Assembly: GCF_015645385.1 (NCBI RefSeq)
Contig: NZ_JADOET010000002.1
Span: 124,001-188,000, forward strand
Direction of reading: 5' to 3'
DNA from: Winogradskyella marina
GTDB lineage: Bacteria > Bacteroidota > Bacteroidia > Flavobacteriales > Flavobacteriaceae
DNA: 64,000 nucleotides
The first letter of the stretch is position 1, and every line of letters begins with the position of its first letter. Positions 53,463 through 62,235 of the stretch are shown here, piece after piece. The translations under genes were made by a program, and so were the position numbers. A model generated the notes under the pieces. The model was not told the DNA's origin, made no database searches, and saw only the letters and a program-made list of their open reading frames with translations.

Positions 53463-54920
53463 CTATTCTATGATTAGCTTTTTAGAGGCTTTTCCTTTAT
53501 TTGTATCTATTTCTACAACATATAAACCAGAAGCTAATTTAGACGTATCTACAACAGATTTTTTAGACGTTAAAACCTGTTGACCTAAGTTGTTGTAGAT
53601 AGTTACATTTTTTAGTTCTGTAGTGTTATTTAATTGAATGGTAAACTGATTTTTCGTTGGGTTTGGGTATATTTTAAAAGATTCTAAAATATTATTTTGT
53701 GTAGATAAAGCTGATTCACTGATATCATAGACTCTTACATAACTATAACTAGCAGGATATCTTCTTATATTAATGGCTAATATACTTCCATCTGATGATA
53801 AACTTACTGCACTTCCTACAAAATAATTAGGTACATCCTCATATATATCTGTACCTATTTGTATCCAAACATCTTCTATATTTTTATATATTCTTATTTT
53901 ACCTAAATTAGAATTACTTCCATCAATAGCAGGTGCGCCAACAGCCAATATTGAACCATCAGAACTTAAACTTATAGAACTACCTAATTGATCGTCAACA
54001 GCTTCTCCATCTATATCCACACCTACTTGAGTCCAAATATCACCTATATTCTTAAAAATTCTTACATGTCCTGAATTAGAACCATTTCCATCATTTTTAG
54101 TGGCAGCAATAGCTACTATGGAACCATCTGCACTTAATCTTACAGAACTACCTGATTCGTCATAATTAGCTTCACCATTAATATTAGAACCTATTTGTGT
54201 CCAAACATCACCAATATTTTCATAAACTTTGACATAACTTGAATAATTACCATAATAAGAATTGCCTGTTGCACCAATAGCTAACACAGAACCATCAGAA
54301 CTTAAACTCACTGATTTACCAAAATTATCATCTTGATTTTCTCCAAGTATTATATTACCAACTAATGTCCAAACATTTTCTATAATTTTGTAAACTCTTA
54401 CTAAACCATAATCAGTACTTCCATATTCAGGAGCTCCAATAGCAAGGATTGTTCCATCAGAACTTAAACTTACTGATTTACCAAATCTTTCGTACCAAGA
54501 ACTACCTTCAATATCTTGTCCTACTTGTATCCAAACACCTCCAATATTTTCATAAACTTTTACATGACCTGAACCTTCTCCATTACTATCATTACCATGT
54601 GCACCAATAGCTACAATTGTTCCGTCAGAACTTAAACTTATGGAAGTACCAAACATATCCCAACCTGCGTCACCTTCTATATCAGTACCTATTTGCGTCC
54701 AAATACCTTCAATATTTTCATAAATTCTTACATGACCAGCATGAAAACCATTATCATGATTACCAGGTGAACCAATAGCTAATATTGAACCATCAGCACT
54801 TAAACTTACTGTATCACTTAGACTTTGATTATGATCTTCACTTTGAATATCTTCACCTATCTGTACTTGACCAAAATTTATAAAAGGAATTAAAAATAAT
54901 AAGAATAATAAGTTTTTCAT
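53463..54920 (-). CDS. Secreted seven-repeat (FG-GAP/propeller-like) protein with T9SS sorting domain
   Basis: The 485-residue protein has a signal peptide MKNLLFLLFLIPFINFGQ. Seven repeats of about 55-58 residues follow, each with a VSLSSDGSILAIGAPG-like core followed by GHVRVYENIGGVWTQIG and an acidic loop. Seven units fit a seven-bladed beta-propeller. The C-terminal 80 residues are a type A sorting domain (FKIYPNPTKNQFTIQL, LKNVTIYNNLGQQVL, LASGLYVVEI, ASKKLIIE) for export by the type IX system and attachment to the cell surface. The ligand is unknown. A terminator follows. Confidence 0.87.
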   Translation of the reverse strand: MKNLLFLLFLIPFINFGQVQIGEDIQSEDHNQSLSDTVSLSADGSILAIGSPGNHDNGFHAGHVRIYENIEGIWTQIGTDIEGDAGWDMFGTSISLSSDGTIVAIGAHGNDSNGEGSGHVKVYENIGGVWIQVGQDIEGSSWYERFGKSVSLSSDGTILAIGAPEYGSTDYGLVRVYKIIENVWTLVGNIILGENQDDNFGKSVSLSSDGSVLAIGATGNSYYGNYSSYVKVYENIGDVWTQIGSNINGEANYDESGSSVRLSADGSIVAIAATKNDGNGSNSGHVRIFKNIGDIWTQVGVDIDGEAVDDQLGSSISLSSDGSILAVGAPAIDGSNSNLGKIRIYKNIEDVWIQIGTDIYEDVPNYFVGSAVSLSSDGSILAINIRRYPASYSYVRVYDISESALSTQNNILESFKIYPNPTKNQFTIQLNNTTELKNVTIYNNLGQQVLTSKKSVVDTSKLASGLYVVEIDTNKGKASKKLIIE

Positions 54921-55545
54921 TTTTTATAAATTTAATAGCTAAACAATTTATTAAAATTATTAAATTTTTTCTAAAAATTGTAGTTATCAACATATATATA
55001 CATATCATCTTTTTTCTTTTAAAATTTAAAAAATAAAATAGTGGTTATTATAGTCTGTTAATAGTTGCTATAACTTTTTGACGTTTTATTTTGAATACTC
55101 ATAGTTTACAATTTACTACCTTTTAGTTAACATTAAATTTACTTATAACTGCTTCATTTTTAAGTGAAACTAAAAAGCTATTAACAGGTGTTAATAACCG
55201 ATGTTAATAGAATTAGCTGATATGTTTATTTCAAAATCTTGTTCATTTCGTTACAAATGATGTTTAATAACTCTCTTTAAAAAAATGGTTAACTAATTTG
55301 GTAATCTCACTTGTATTTTTGTTTGAAAAAATAAGTGGATAAACCTAATTTTTGTTTTCAAGAGTTGTGAACAGTTATTAACATTTAGTTATCATTTTAA
55401 GTTGTACTTATCAACACTAATTAATAACGCTTACTAAAATCATGATTATCAAAATTAAAACTTATGAATAAGTAAACCATTATTAGTTATGCCTAGTTGT
55501 AAGCAATTATTAACTTTGATGTCTAATAAGTAAAGACCATATATT
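54921..55545. other. AT-rich 625-base intergenic region with DnaA-box-like sites; candidate oriC
   Basis: No open frame of note is present. DnaA-box-like nonamers are TTATCAACA at 54984-54992 and 55408-55416, and TTATCCACT (minus strand) at 55334-55342. Weaker ones are TGTGAACAG at 55367-55375 and TTATCA cores near 55389 and 55447. Repeated GTTAATA/TTAACA tracts occur at 55055-55062 and 55178-55210. Transcription diverges around it (minus genes to the left, rpiB on the plus strand to the right). Two parS-like sites lie about 20 kb away. I call it a candidate only. Confidence 0.4.
55511..55518 (+). promoter_or_regulatory. Candidate rpiB -7 box
   Basis: TAACTTTG is an exact TAnnTTTG match, 27 bases before the rpiB ATG at 55546. 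No well-spaced TTG was found upstream. Confidence 0.45.
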
Positions 55546-55980
55546 ATGACCATCTCAATAGGAAACGATCACGCAGGACCAGATTATAAATTTGCCATCG
55601 TAAAGCATTTAGAAGCCAAAGGACACACCATAACGAATTATGGAACGGATAGTTTAGATAGTGTAGATTATCCAGATTTTGTACATCCTGTAGCTAAAGA
55701 TGTTGAAGATAAAAATGTAGATTTTGGTATATTAGTTTGTGGTAGTGCCAACGGTGTGGCTATGACAGCTAATAAATACCAACATGTAAGAGCTGGTGTG
55801 TGTTGGACCAATGAAATTACAGAATTAACACGTTTACATAATAATGCAAATATTATCTGTATTCCAGCACGTTTTACCTCTATTCCACAAGCGATTAAAA
55901 TGGTAGATACCTTTTTAGAAACGGAGTTTGAAGGCGGTCGTCATCAAAACCGAGTAGATAAGATACCTCTGTCGTGTTAA
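55546..55980 (+). CDS. rpiB: Ribose-5-phosphate isomerase B
   Basis: The enzyme interconverts ribose-5-phosphate and ribulose-5-phosphate in the pentose phosphate pathway. The 144-residue protein shows the RpiB/LacA pattern: ISIGNDHAGPDYKFAIVKHL at the N-terminus, GTDSLDSVDYPDFVHPVA, the active-site VCGSANGVAMTANKYQHVRAGVCW with its conserved cysteine, and HNNANIICIPARF. Length is normal. It starts a plus-strand run with the CDF transporter 31 bases later and then the GNAT gene. Confidence 0.95.
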   Translation: MTISIGNDHAGPDYKFAIVKHLEAKGHTITNYGTDSLDSVDYPDFVHPVAKDVEDKNVDFGILVCGSANGVAMTANKYQHVRAGVCWTNEITELTRLHNNANIICIPARFTSIPQAIKMVDTFLETEFEGGRHQNRVDKIPLSC

Positions 55981-56011
55981 CTATAAGATATCAATTTTAA
56001 ATTGATATAAA

Positions 56012-56926
56012 ATGAGCCACTCACACTCACATAATCATTCGCACACTCACGATTTAAATGGTCGTAACTTATTAATTTCTATTATTTTAAACATTGCCAT
56101 TACAGCTGCTCAAGTTGTTGGTGGTTTATTGTCTGGTAGTTTAGCGTTGTTGAGTGATGCCCTTCATAATTTTAGTGATGTGGTCTCTTTAATTATAAGT
56201 TACATTGCTAATAAACTTGTAAGAAAAAAAGCGTCTTTAAAACGCACCTTTGGTTATAAACGTGCCGAAATTTTAGCCGCGTTCATTAATGCTTCTACTT
56301 TAATCATTGTTGCTATACTTCTTATTGTTGAAGCTGTAGAACGTTTTCAAAATCCACAACAAATTGAATCGAATTTAGTCATATGGTTATCTGTAGTTGC
56401 CATTTTAGGAAACGGTTTTAGTGTCTTATTATTAAAGCAAAACGCAGATGATAATATGAATATGAAAAGCGCCTACCTTCATCTTTTAACAGATATGATG
56501 GCAAGCGTTGCCGTTTTGGTTGGCGGATTATTAATGATGTTTTATCAAATTTGGTGGATAGATAGTGTGTTAACCTTTGCGATTGCCATTTATTTGGTTG
56601 TTATGGGTTGGGATTTATTAAAGAATTCGTTTAGAGTACTTATGCTATTTACTCCAGAAGCCACTTCGATAAAAGCTATAGTTGATGATATACAAACTAT
56701 TAAACCTATTAAAAACGTGCATCATGTGCATATTTGGCAATTAAATGAACAAGAAATTCATTTAGAAGCCCATTTAGACTTTACAGAAGATATAACCTTG
56801 TCTCAGTTTGTTGTTATACTTCAACAAATAGAAGAACTAGTGTTTAATAAGTACGATATTAACCATATCAACATTCAACCAGAATTTGGAAAACTAGGTG
56901 ATAAGGATATTATTGTTCAAGATTAA
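56012..56926 (+). CDS. Cation diffusion facilitator (zinc/divalent metal efflux)
   Basis: The 304-residue protein starts with a histidine-rich metal-binding tail (SHSHSHNHSHTHD). Six membrane segments follow. The transport site is visible as SLALLSDALHNFSDVVSL in TM2 (S-D-A-x-H-x3-D) and HLLTDMMASVAV in TM5 (H-x3-D). The cytoplasmic C-terminal domain has VHHVHIWQLNEQEIHLEAHL. This is the ZitB/CzcD subgroup, which exports zinc by proton exchange. It follows rpiB after 31 bases and precedes the GNAT gene by 23. Confidence 0.93.
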   Translation: MSHSHSHNHSHTHDLNGRNLLISIILNIAITAAQVVGGLLSGSLALLSDALHNFSDVVSLIISYIANKLVRKKASLKRTFGYKRAEILAAFINASTLIIVAILLIVEAVERFQNPQQIESNLVIWLSVVAILGNGFSVLLLKQNADDNMNMKSAYLHLLTDMMASVAVLVGGLLMMFYQIWWIDSVLTFAIAIYLVVMGWDLLKNSFRVLMLFTPEATSIKAIVDDIQTIKPIKNVHHVHIWQLNEQEIHLEAHLDFTEDITLSQFVVILQQIEELVFNKYDINHINIQPEFGKLGDKDIIVQD

Positions 56927-56949
56927 ATGGTACTAAGACAAAACATTTT

Positions 56950-57393
56950 ATGCTAGAAATAAAAGTAAAAACCTTTAACGAATTAACAACTCAACAACTT
57001 TACGATCTTCTACAACTACGAAGTGAAATCTTTGTCGTGGAGCAGGATTGTGTGTATCAAGATATAGATGGAAAAGATCAAAAAGCACTTCATGTTTTAG
57101 GCTATAAAAATGACGTTTTAGTGGCTTATACACGTGTATTTAAACCAGGTTTTTATTTTGATGAATCTAGTATTGGTAGAGTCGTGGTGCAACAAAAAGC
57201 GAGGAAATTTAAATATGGTTATGATATAATGAGAGCCTCAATAGAAGCCATTAAAACGCATTATAATGAGGATATTATTAGAATTTCTGCCCAAACCTAT
57301 TTAAAAAAGTTTTACAATACTTTAGGATTTTTTGAAGTAGGAGAGGAGTACCTAGAAGATGGTATTCCGCATATAAATATGATTAAATCTTAA
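56950..57393 (+). CDS. ElaA-like GNAT N-acetyltransferase
   Basis: The 147-residue protein matches the ElaA subgroup of GNAT enzymes. The N-terminal LTTQQLYDLLQLRSEIFVVEQDCVYQDIDGKDQ is the ElaA signature. SSIGRVVVQQKARKFKYGYDIMRASIEAI holds the acetyl-CoA-binding loop (Q/R-x2-G-x-G/A, here RKFKYG), and YLKKFYNTLGFFEVGEEYLEDGIPHINM ends the fold. The acceptor is unknown. Its stop codon directly abuts the convergent OmpA-family gene, with no terminator visible between them. Confidence 0.9.
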   Translation: MLEIKVKTFNELTTQQLYDLLQLRSEIFVVEQDCVYQDIDGKDQKALHVLGYKNDVLVAYTRVFKPGFYFDESSIGRVVVQQKARKFKYGYDIMRASIEAIKTHYNEDIIRISAQTYLKKFYNTLGFFEVGEEYLEDGIPHINMIKS

Positions 57394-58230
57394 TTATTTT
57401 TTTTCGTAAATACGTGTCACTAAAATTTCTACACGTCTATCTAAGTGAGGTTCACCTCCAAGTGGTGCTTTTCTACGCATACCAGAAAATTTCATTCGGT
57501 AATGTTTAACGCCTTTATCTACTAAATAATCGTAGATAGATTTTGCACGTGCAACAGATAGATTACGTTTTTTTGTTTTACGATCTATCGCATCTCTTTC
57601 ACCTTGTGTACAGCATACATGGCCTTCAATAGTGAAATAAACATTAGTACGTTCTACTAAAATTTCAGCAATTCTATCGAGTATAATTTTAGATTCTTTT
57701 GTTAAGTAGCTATAGCCAGTTCTAAATAATAAGTTTTCTAATAGAATTTTATCACCTTCTTTTAAATCACCTTTTAATAAATCTTCAGCCTTGTTTACAA
57801 CAGGTTTTTCTTCTTTAGGTTTTGGTGGAAATACTGGAGTTACAATGATTTCTACTTTACGGTTTAAACCTCGTATTTTGTTAAGATCATTTTCTTTAAT
57901 AATATTGACTAAAATTTTACCCTTTCCGTCGACATTAGTCATTTTAGTCTCATCAAATTCATTATTAGAAAAGACTTCTTTTATGGCATCTGCTCTATTT
58001 TGAGATAAAACGAGATTATAATTATCACTACCTCTATCGTCAGTAAAGCCGTAGATAGAAATTTTTTCTATATCGACATCTTCAATTTTAGATAAAAATA
58101 ATAATAATCTACTGTGTTCAGTTTCAGGAATATCGTGCTGATCGGTTTCAAAATACACCTCGTGCTTCAATTCTTTTTGAGCAAAAGAAAGTTGAAAAAA
58201 TAAGCATAAGAGGATAATTAGGGGTTTCAT
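57394..58230 (-). CDS. Secreted protein with two OmpA-like domains
   Basis: The 278-residue protein has a signal peptide MKPLIILLCLFFQLSFAQ. Two OmpA-like (peptidoglycan-binding) regions follow. The first, about residues 25-112, has KISIYGFTDDRGSDNYNLVLSQNRADAIKE. The second, about 155-275, has ILDRIAEILVERTNVYFTIEGHVCCTQGERDAIDRKTKKRNLSVARAKSIYDYL and RMKFSGMRRKAPLGGEPHLDRRVEILV. The second carries a CC pair inside the usual G-H-T-D position (GHVCC), so its peptidoglycan contact may differ. It probably links the outer membrane or periplasm to the cell wall. Confidence 0.85.
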   Translation of the reverse strand: MKPLIILLCLFFQLSFAQKELKHEVYFETDQHDIPETEHSRLLLFLSKIEDVDIEKISIYGFTDDRGSDNYNLVLSQNRADAIKEVFSNNEFDETKMTNVDGKGKILVNIIKENDLNKIRGLNRKVEIIVTPVFPPKPKEEKPVVNKAEDLLKGDLKEGDKILLENLLFRTGYSYLTKESKIILDRIAEILVERTNVYFTIEGHVCCTQGERDAIDRKTKKRNLSVARAKSIYDYLVDKGVKHYRMKFSGMRRKAPLGGEPHLDRRVEILVTRIYEKK

Positions 58231-58295
58231 GTTTCTATTATAATTTTCTTACTTATAGAAAATAGTTGTGACGCTAAATATAAATAATTTTAGTG

Positions 58296-59930
58296 CTATC
58301 TCAAAATACTTGCATATTGTGAAGGGTTATTAAGAATACTTAAAGCTTTTTTAATTTCTGTATTATTAGCAGTGTAATAAGTATAAAGGCCTTCACTATA
58401 AAAATAACGTTTAATTATTTCGTCTGTAAGTAACGATTTTAATTGTGTTTTATTGTCGTCAATTGCATTTTCTTTATACGATTTTAAAGCTTCATTTAAA
58501 GCGTTAAATTCTGAATCAATTTCCGTTGCAAGTGCTTCTTCCTTAGCTACAATAAGTGCATTATGTAAGGCAGTTTCAGTTTTAGTTTCAAAATTAAAAC
58601 CACTTGATTTTATATAATTTTTAAATTTTTTAAAGTCTGAATCTTGAAGTGAAAAGCTTTTTAAATCTTTAATTTGATGATTGTAATAATAATCGGTTGC
58701 ATAGTTAAACACTAAATTTTCATTCGATATTGCTTTGGTAATTGGTGTTTGTTTGGCAAATTCTACTTCTATATCTGGTTCTACACCTCCTCCATCAAAA
58801 ACAGAGCGTCCATTTCTGGTTTTAAATGCATTGTAATTTTCTTGTAATGTTCTTATGGCTTTACCATCTTCATCACGATTCCAATAATCTAAAGCTTGAA
58901 TACAACGACCAGATGGTGTATAATATCTAGAAATTGTAATCTTCATTTGCGTTCCGTATGTCAATGGTTTAGGACGTTGTACTAAGCCTTTTCCAAAACT
59001 TCTAGTACCAACAACCACAGCACGATCCATATCTTGTAAAGCTCCTGAAACTATCTCGCTTGCCGATGCACTTTTACCATCAATTAAAACCACTAATGGA
59101 ATTTCGGTATCAATTGCTTCGCGCTGAGTATAATAGGTTTTATTGTATTTTTTTACTTTAGATTTTGTGGTGACAACTAACTGATCTTTGGGTACAAAAA
59201 TATTTGTGACGTTAACCGCCTCGTGCAATAAACCACCAGGATTACCTCTTAAATCTAAGATTAATTGCGTGGCTCCTTGATTTTTTAAAGCTTTAATAGC
59301 TCTTAGTGTTTCCAATGATGCTTTATCATTAAACTTTCTTAGTACAACATAACCGGTTTTTTCATCGACCATTGAGTAGTGTGGCACGGCTTTAATTTCT
59401 AAAGACTCTCTAATAATTGTTACCGTATTGGTTTTGCCTTGTCTGTTATAGGTTATAGAAACTTCTGTTCCTGCAGAACCTTGCAATAAGTTGGCAGCAT
59501 CATCTTTAAAATCGGCAACATTAACGTTATCTACTTTTATTATTTCATCTCCAGCTTTAAGTCCGGCTTTATCGGCTGCATAATTTTGGTAAGGTTCTAC
59601 AATAACCAATTTATCTTCAAGGGTTAATACTTTTGCACCAATCCCTGTATAATCGCCTGCATTATTAATTCTAGAGGCTTCTACGTCTTGTTCGTTATAA
59701 AACTGTGTATAAGGATCTAAATCGTCTAACATGCTCTTAATAGCAGTGTCCATTAACTCACCAGGATTGGTATCATCTACATAGTTCATATTAATTTCCT
59801 TAAAAAGCGTGGTAAATATTTCTATTTGCTTAGCAATTTCAAAAAAATCGTTTTTAAAGGCTGTTGTACCAAAAAAGATAAGTACAGCTAAAACAGGAAT
59901 GAGTAGTTTTTTACGAAGCAGTTTTTTCAT
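58296..59930 (-). CDS. S41-family C-terminal processing peptidase
   Basis: The 544-residue protein has an N-terminal signal or anchor (LLIPVLAVLIFFGTTAF). A PDZ domain covers about residues 90-175 (GIGAKVLTLEDKLVIVEPYQNYAADKAGLKAGDEIIKVD). The S41 catalytic core has LILDLRGNPGGLLHEAVNV and the Ser in VLIDGKSASASEIVSGALQD. The Lys follows in VVVGTRSFGKGLVQ. It cleaves periplasmic proteins near their C-termini. The start overlaps rnpA by 4 bases, an uncommon but real coupling in this group. A helical C-terminal region of about 150 residues follows the core. Confidence 0.93.
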   Translation of the reverse strand: MKKLLRKKLLIPVLAVLIFFGTTAFKNDFFEIAKQIEIFTTLFKEINMNYVDDTNPGELMDTAIKSMLDDLDPYTQFYNEQDVEASRINNAGDYTGIGAKVLTLEDKLVIVEPYQNYAADKAGLKAGDEIIKVDNVNVADFKDDAANLLQGSAGTEVSITYNRQGKTNTVTIIRESLEIKAVPHYSMVDEKTGYVVLRKFNDKASLETLRAIKALKNQGATQLILDLRGNPGGLLHEAVNVTNIFVPKDQLVVTTKSKVKKYNKTYYTQREAIDTEIPLVVLIDGKSASASEIVSGALQDMDRAVVVGTRSFGKGLVQRPKPLTYGTQMKITISRYYTPSGRCIQALDYWNRDEDGKAIRTLQENYNAFKTRNGRSVFDGGGVEPDIEVEFAKQTPITKAISNENLVFNYATDYYYNHQIKDLKSFSLQDSDFKKFKNYIKSSGFNFETKTETALHNALIVAKEEALATEIDSEFNALNEALKSYKENAIDDNKTQLKSLLTDEIIKRYFYSEGLYTYYTANNTEIKKALSILNNPSQYASILR

Positions 59931-60337
59931 GTGTCAGAAGTATTTGGATCTGATGGTTTTACCAAAAGTTCATTTTTAGCTAAAAATTTTTTAAACAACA
60001 ATTTGATGCTACGATCTAGTTTATCAAAAGTTGTTCCATCTTTACTAAGATACAAAATCATAAACGCATAAGAATTAGAACTTGTGTTAAAGTATAATGG
60101 TTTATTAAGTCTGTATGCTTCACGTAGCAAGCGTTTAATACGGTTTCTAGAAACTGCTGTTTTATGCAATCGCTTACTAACAGAAACACCTGTTTTTAAT
60201 GGTGAGCCATCTTCAAATTCGGTTTTAAGATACACCAATCTAAGCGGGTAAGCCGTTACAGCTTTGCCTTCGGTAAAAAGTTGTTCTATGAGCTTTTTAC
60301 TTTTTAGTTTGTCTTTTTTTGAATAGTTAAAGGTCAC
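59927..60337 (-). CDS. rnpA: Ribonuclease P protein component
   Basis: This is the protein subunit of RNase P, which matures tRNA 5' ends. It has the family core KLKSKKLIEQLFTEGKAV, LRLVYLKTEFEDGSPLKTGVSVSKRLHKTAVSRNRIKRLLREAYRLNK with the RNR signature (SRNRIKRLLREA). I chose the GTG at 60335-60337 (V-T-F-N-Y-S-K-K), giving 136 residues. The upstream ATGs at 60400, 60382 and 60376 lie inside the terminator hairpin of the M1 peptidase gene. The S41 protease gene overlaps its 3' end. Confidence 0.9.
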   Translation of the reverse strand: MTFNYSKKDKLKSKKLIEQLFTEGKAVTAYPLRLVYLKTEFEDGSPLKTGVSVSKRLHKTAVSRNRIKRLLREAYRLNKPLYFNTSSNSYAFMILYLSKDGTTFDKLDRSIKLLFKKFLAKNELLVKPSDPNTSDT

Positions 60338-60360
60338 TTTTAGTTCATCAGGTTTAACAA

Positions 60361-60393
60361 AAATAAAAAACCGCATCAACATGATGCGGTTTT
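60361..60393 (-). terminator. Terminator of the M1 peptidase gene
   Basis: AAAACCGCATCA (60367-60378) and TGATGCGGTTTT (60382-60393) form a perfect 12-base stem with a 3-base loop. On the minus strand a U-rich tail follows from the A-run at 60361-60370. It lies 22 bases after the M1 peptidase stop and just before rnpA. Confidence 0.85.
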
Positions 60394-60414
60394 GATCCAT
60401 TTATATTACAGTGT

Positions 60415-62217
60415 TTACTTAATTGTAAACACATTATTATTTCTATCAACATCTGCCATCATCTGAGAATTATCAATTTCAACAGATTTTACAGCTTTTT
60501 TAGCATCAAAAGTATAGGTTGGTATTGCCCAAGCCCAATCGTTAATTATCGTCGCTGAGGTTGGCTTTTCGCCACGCATCATTTGTAACGGAATGTAAAA
60601 ATCTTCTGTTGTTCCATCTGTATAAGTTACCGTAAGATCTATAGGCATTGGCATTAAACCAATGCGTTCTAATGTTATGGTCTGACCTTCTACGGCTTTT
60701 ACACCATAATCTATAGTGTTTGTGGTTTGTGTAAAATCTATAAAGTACCAATCCAATTCAAAATCTGTAATGCGTTCTGCAGTTCTAATGATATCGAATG
60801 GTTTTGGATGCTTAAATTTAAAATCTTGATAATATTTTTTAATGGTTTTATCTAAGTTGTCATCACCTATAACATAACCTAATTGTGCTAAAAAAACAGC
60901 ACCTTTACTGTAAGCCGCTGCTCCATAAGCTCGGTTTAAAGCATAACGGTCAGAGTGTGTTGTTAAGGGTTGCTCAACACCAGAATTTGCAAGCGCTATA
61001 TAACCTTTATAAGCACTAGCAAGCGGCTTAGGGTTTTTGTTTTCACGAAGTGAGTTTATCGCTAAATTAGAAATATACGTGGTAAAACCTTCATCCATCC
61101 ATTCGTGTTTAGACTCGTTAGTAGCTAAAATAAATTGAAACCATTTATGTGCTAACTCGTGAGCTGTAACACCTAATAAACTACCATATTCACGTTCACC
61201 TGTAATAAGTGTACTCATGGCATATTCCATACCTCCATCTCCACCTTGAATCACTGAATATTGATCGTATGGATAGTCTCCAATGTTTTCACTAAAGAAT
61301 GTCATTAATAAAGCGGTATCAGCTTGTAACTTTTTCCAATTGTCTAAATATTTTTGTGCTAAAGTGCTCTTATAATAAAAGTGAAGTGTTGGACCATTTG
61401 GCATTTTCAACGAATCATGTATATAATCTAAATCTGCAGCCCAAGTAAAATCGTGCACTTTTGGTGCTATAAAATGATGTGTTTTCTTTCCAGATTTTAC
61501 CGTTGGTTCTCCTTGTCGATATCCTGAACCACCAACAATGTAATCTTCATCAATAGTTAATTTTACATCAAAATCTCCCCAAACACCATGAAACTCTCTT
61601 CCGATATATGGATCTGCATGCCAGCCTTCATCATCATACTCAGCTAATTTAGGATACCATTGAGACATAGATAAAGCGACACCTTCTGAGCTATTTCTAC
61701 CAGAACGACGAACTTGAACAGGAACCTGTGCATCAAAGTCCATTTCAAAAGTTACTTTTTCTCCAGGTTGAATAGGTGCATTTAATTGTACTTCTAAAAC
61801 AGTTCCTACAGTTTCATAAGAAATAGATGTTCCGTTTTGTTGTAAAGAATTTACTTTTATGTAACCAATTTCATTGGGTTTAAGTTTACTTATACGATCT
61901 CCAACACGACGATCTGGATCGGCGATAGTACGAGAGCGTACATCCATTTCACTACCGGGTTGAAAAGCATTAAAAAACAAATGGTAATACACACGATTCA
62001 GCACATCTGGTGAGTTATTGGTATACACCAATTTCTGCTTGCCTTTATACTGGTAGGTATTAACATTCATATCAATTTCCATAGCATAATCGACATGTTG
62101 TTGCCAATAACTACTTGTAGACGTATTCGTTGTTGTAACCGCTTTGATTGGCTTTTCAGTAGCACCACAAGAGGTTAATATTAAAATTGAAAAAAGGTTA
62201 ATAATAAAATATCTCAT
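60415..62217 (-). CDS. M1-family zinc metallopeptidase, lipoprotein
   Basis: The 600-residue protein has a lipoprotein signal MRYFIINLFSILILTSCGAT with lipobox LTSC. The gluzincin site is clear: VTAHELAHKWFQFILA (HExxH) near residue 354, followed by the third ligand in HEWMDEGFTTYIS. The GGMEYA exopeptidase motif appears as GGDGGMEYAMSTLI just before. It should be an aminopeptidase-like enzyme in the periplasm or on the outer membrane. A strong terminator follows. It is preceded by the S8 protease gene, 18 bases upstream. Confidence 0.93.
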   Translation of the reverse strand: MRYFIINLFSILILTSCGATEKPIKAVTTTNTSTSSYWQQHVDYAMEIDMNVNTYQYKGKQKLVYTNNSPDVLNRVYYHLFFNAFQPGSEMDVRSRTIADPDRRVGDRISKLKPNEIGYIKVNSLQQNGTSISYETVGTVLEVQLNAPIQPGEKVTFEMDFDAQVPVQVRRSGRNSSEGVALSMSQWYPKLAEYDDEGWHADPYIGREFHGVWGDFDVKLTIDEDYIVGGSGYRQGEPTVKSGKKTHHFIAPKVHDFTWAADLDYIHDSLKMPNGPTLHFYYKSTLAQKYLDNWKKLQADTALLMTFFSENIGDYPYDQYSVIQGGDGGMEYAMSTLITGEREYGSLLGVTAHELAHKWFQFILATNESKHEWMDEGFTTYISNLAINSLRENKNPKPLASAYKGYIALANSGVEQPLTTHSDRYALNRAYGAAAYSKGAVFLAQLGYVIGDDNLDKTIKKYYQDFKFKHPKPFDIIRTAERITDFELDWYFIDFTQTTNTIDYGVKAVEGQTITLERIGLMPMPIDLTVTYTDGTTEDFYIPLQMMRGEKPTSATIINDWAWAIPTYTFDAKKAVKSVEIDNSQMMADVDRNNNVFTIK

Positions 62218-62235
62218 AAAAAAAGGGTTTTCTTA

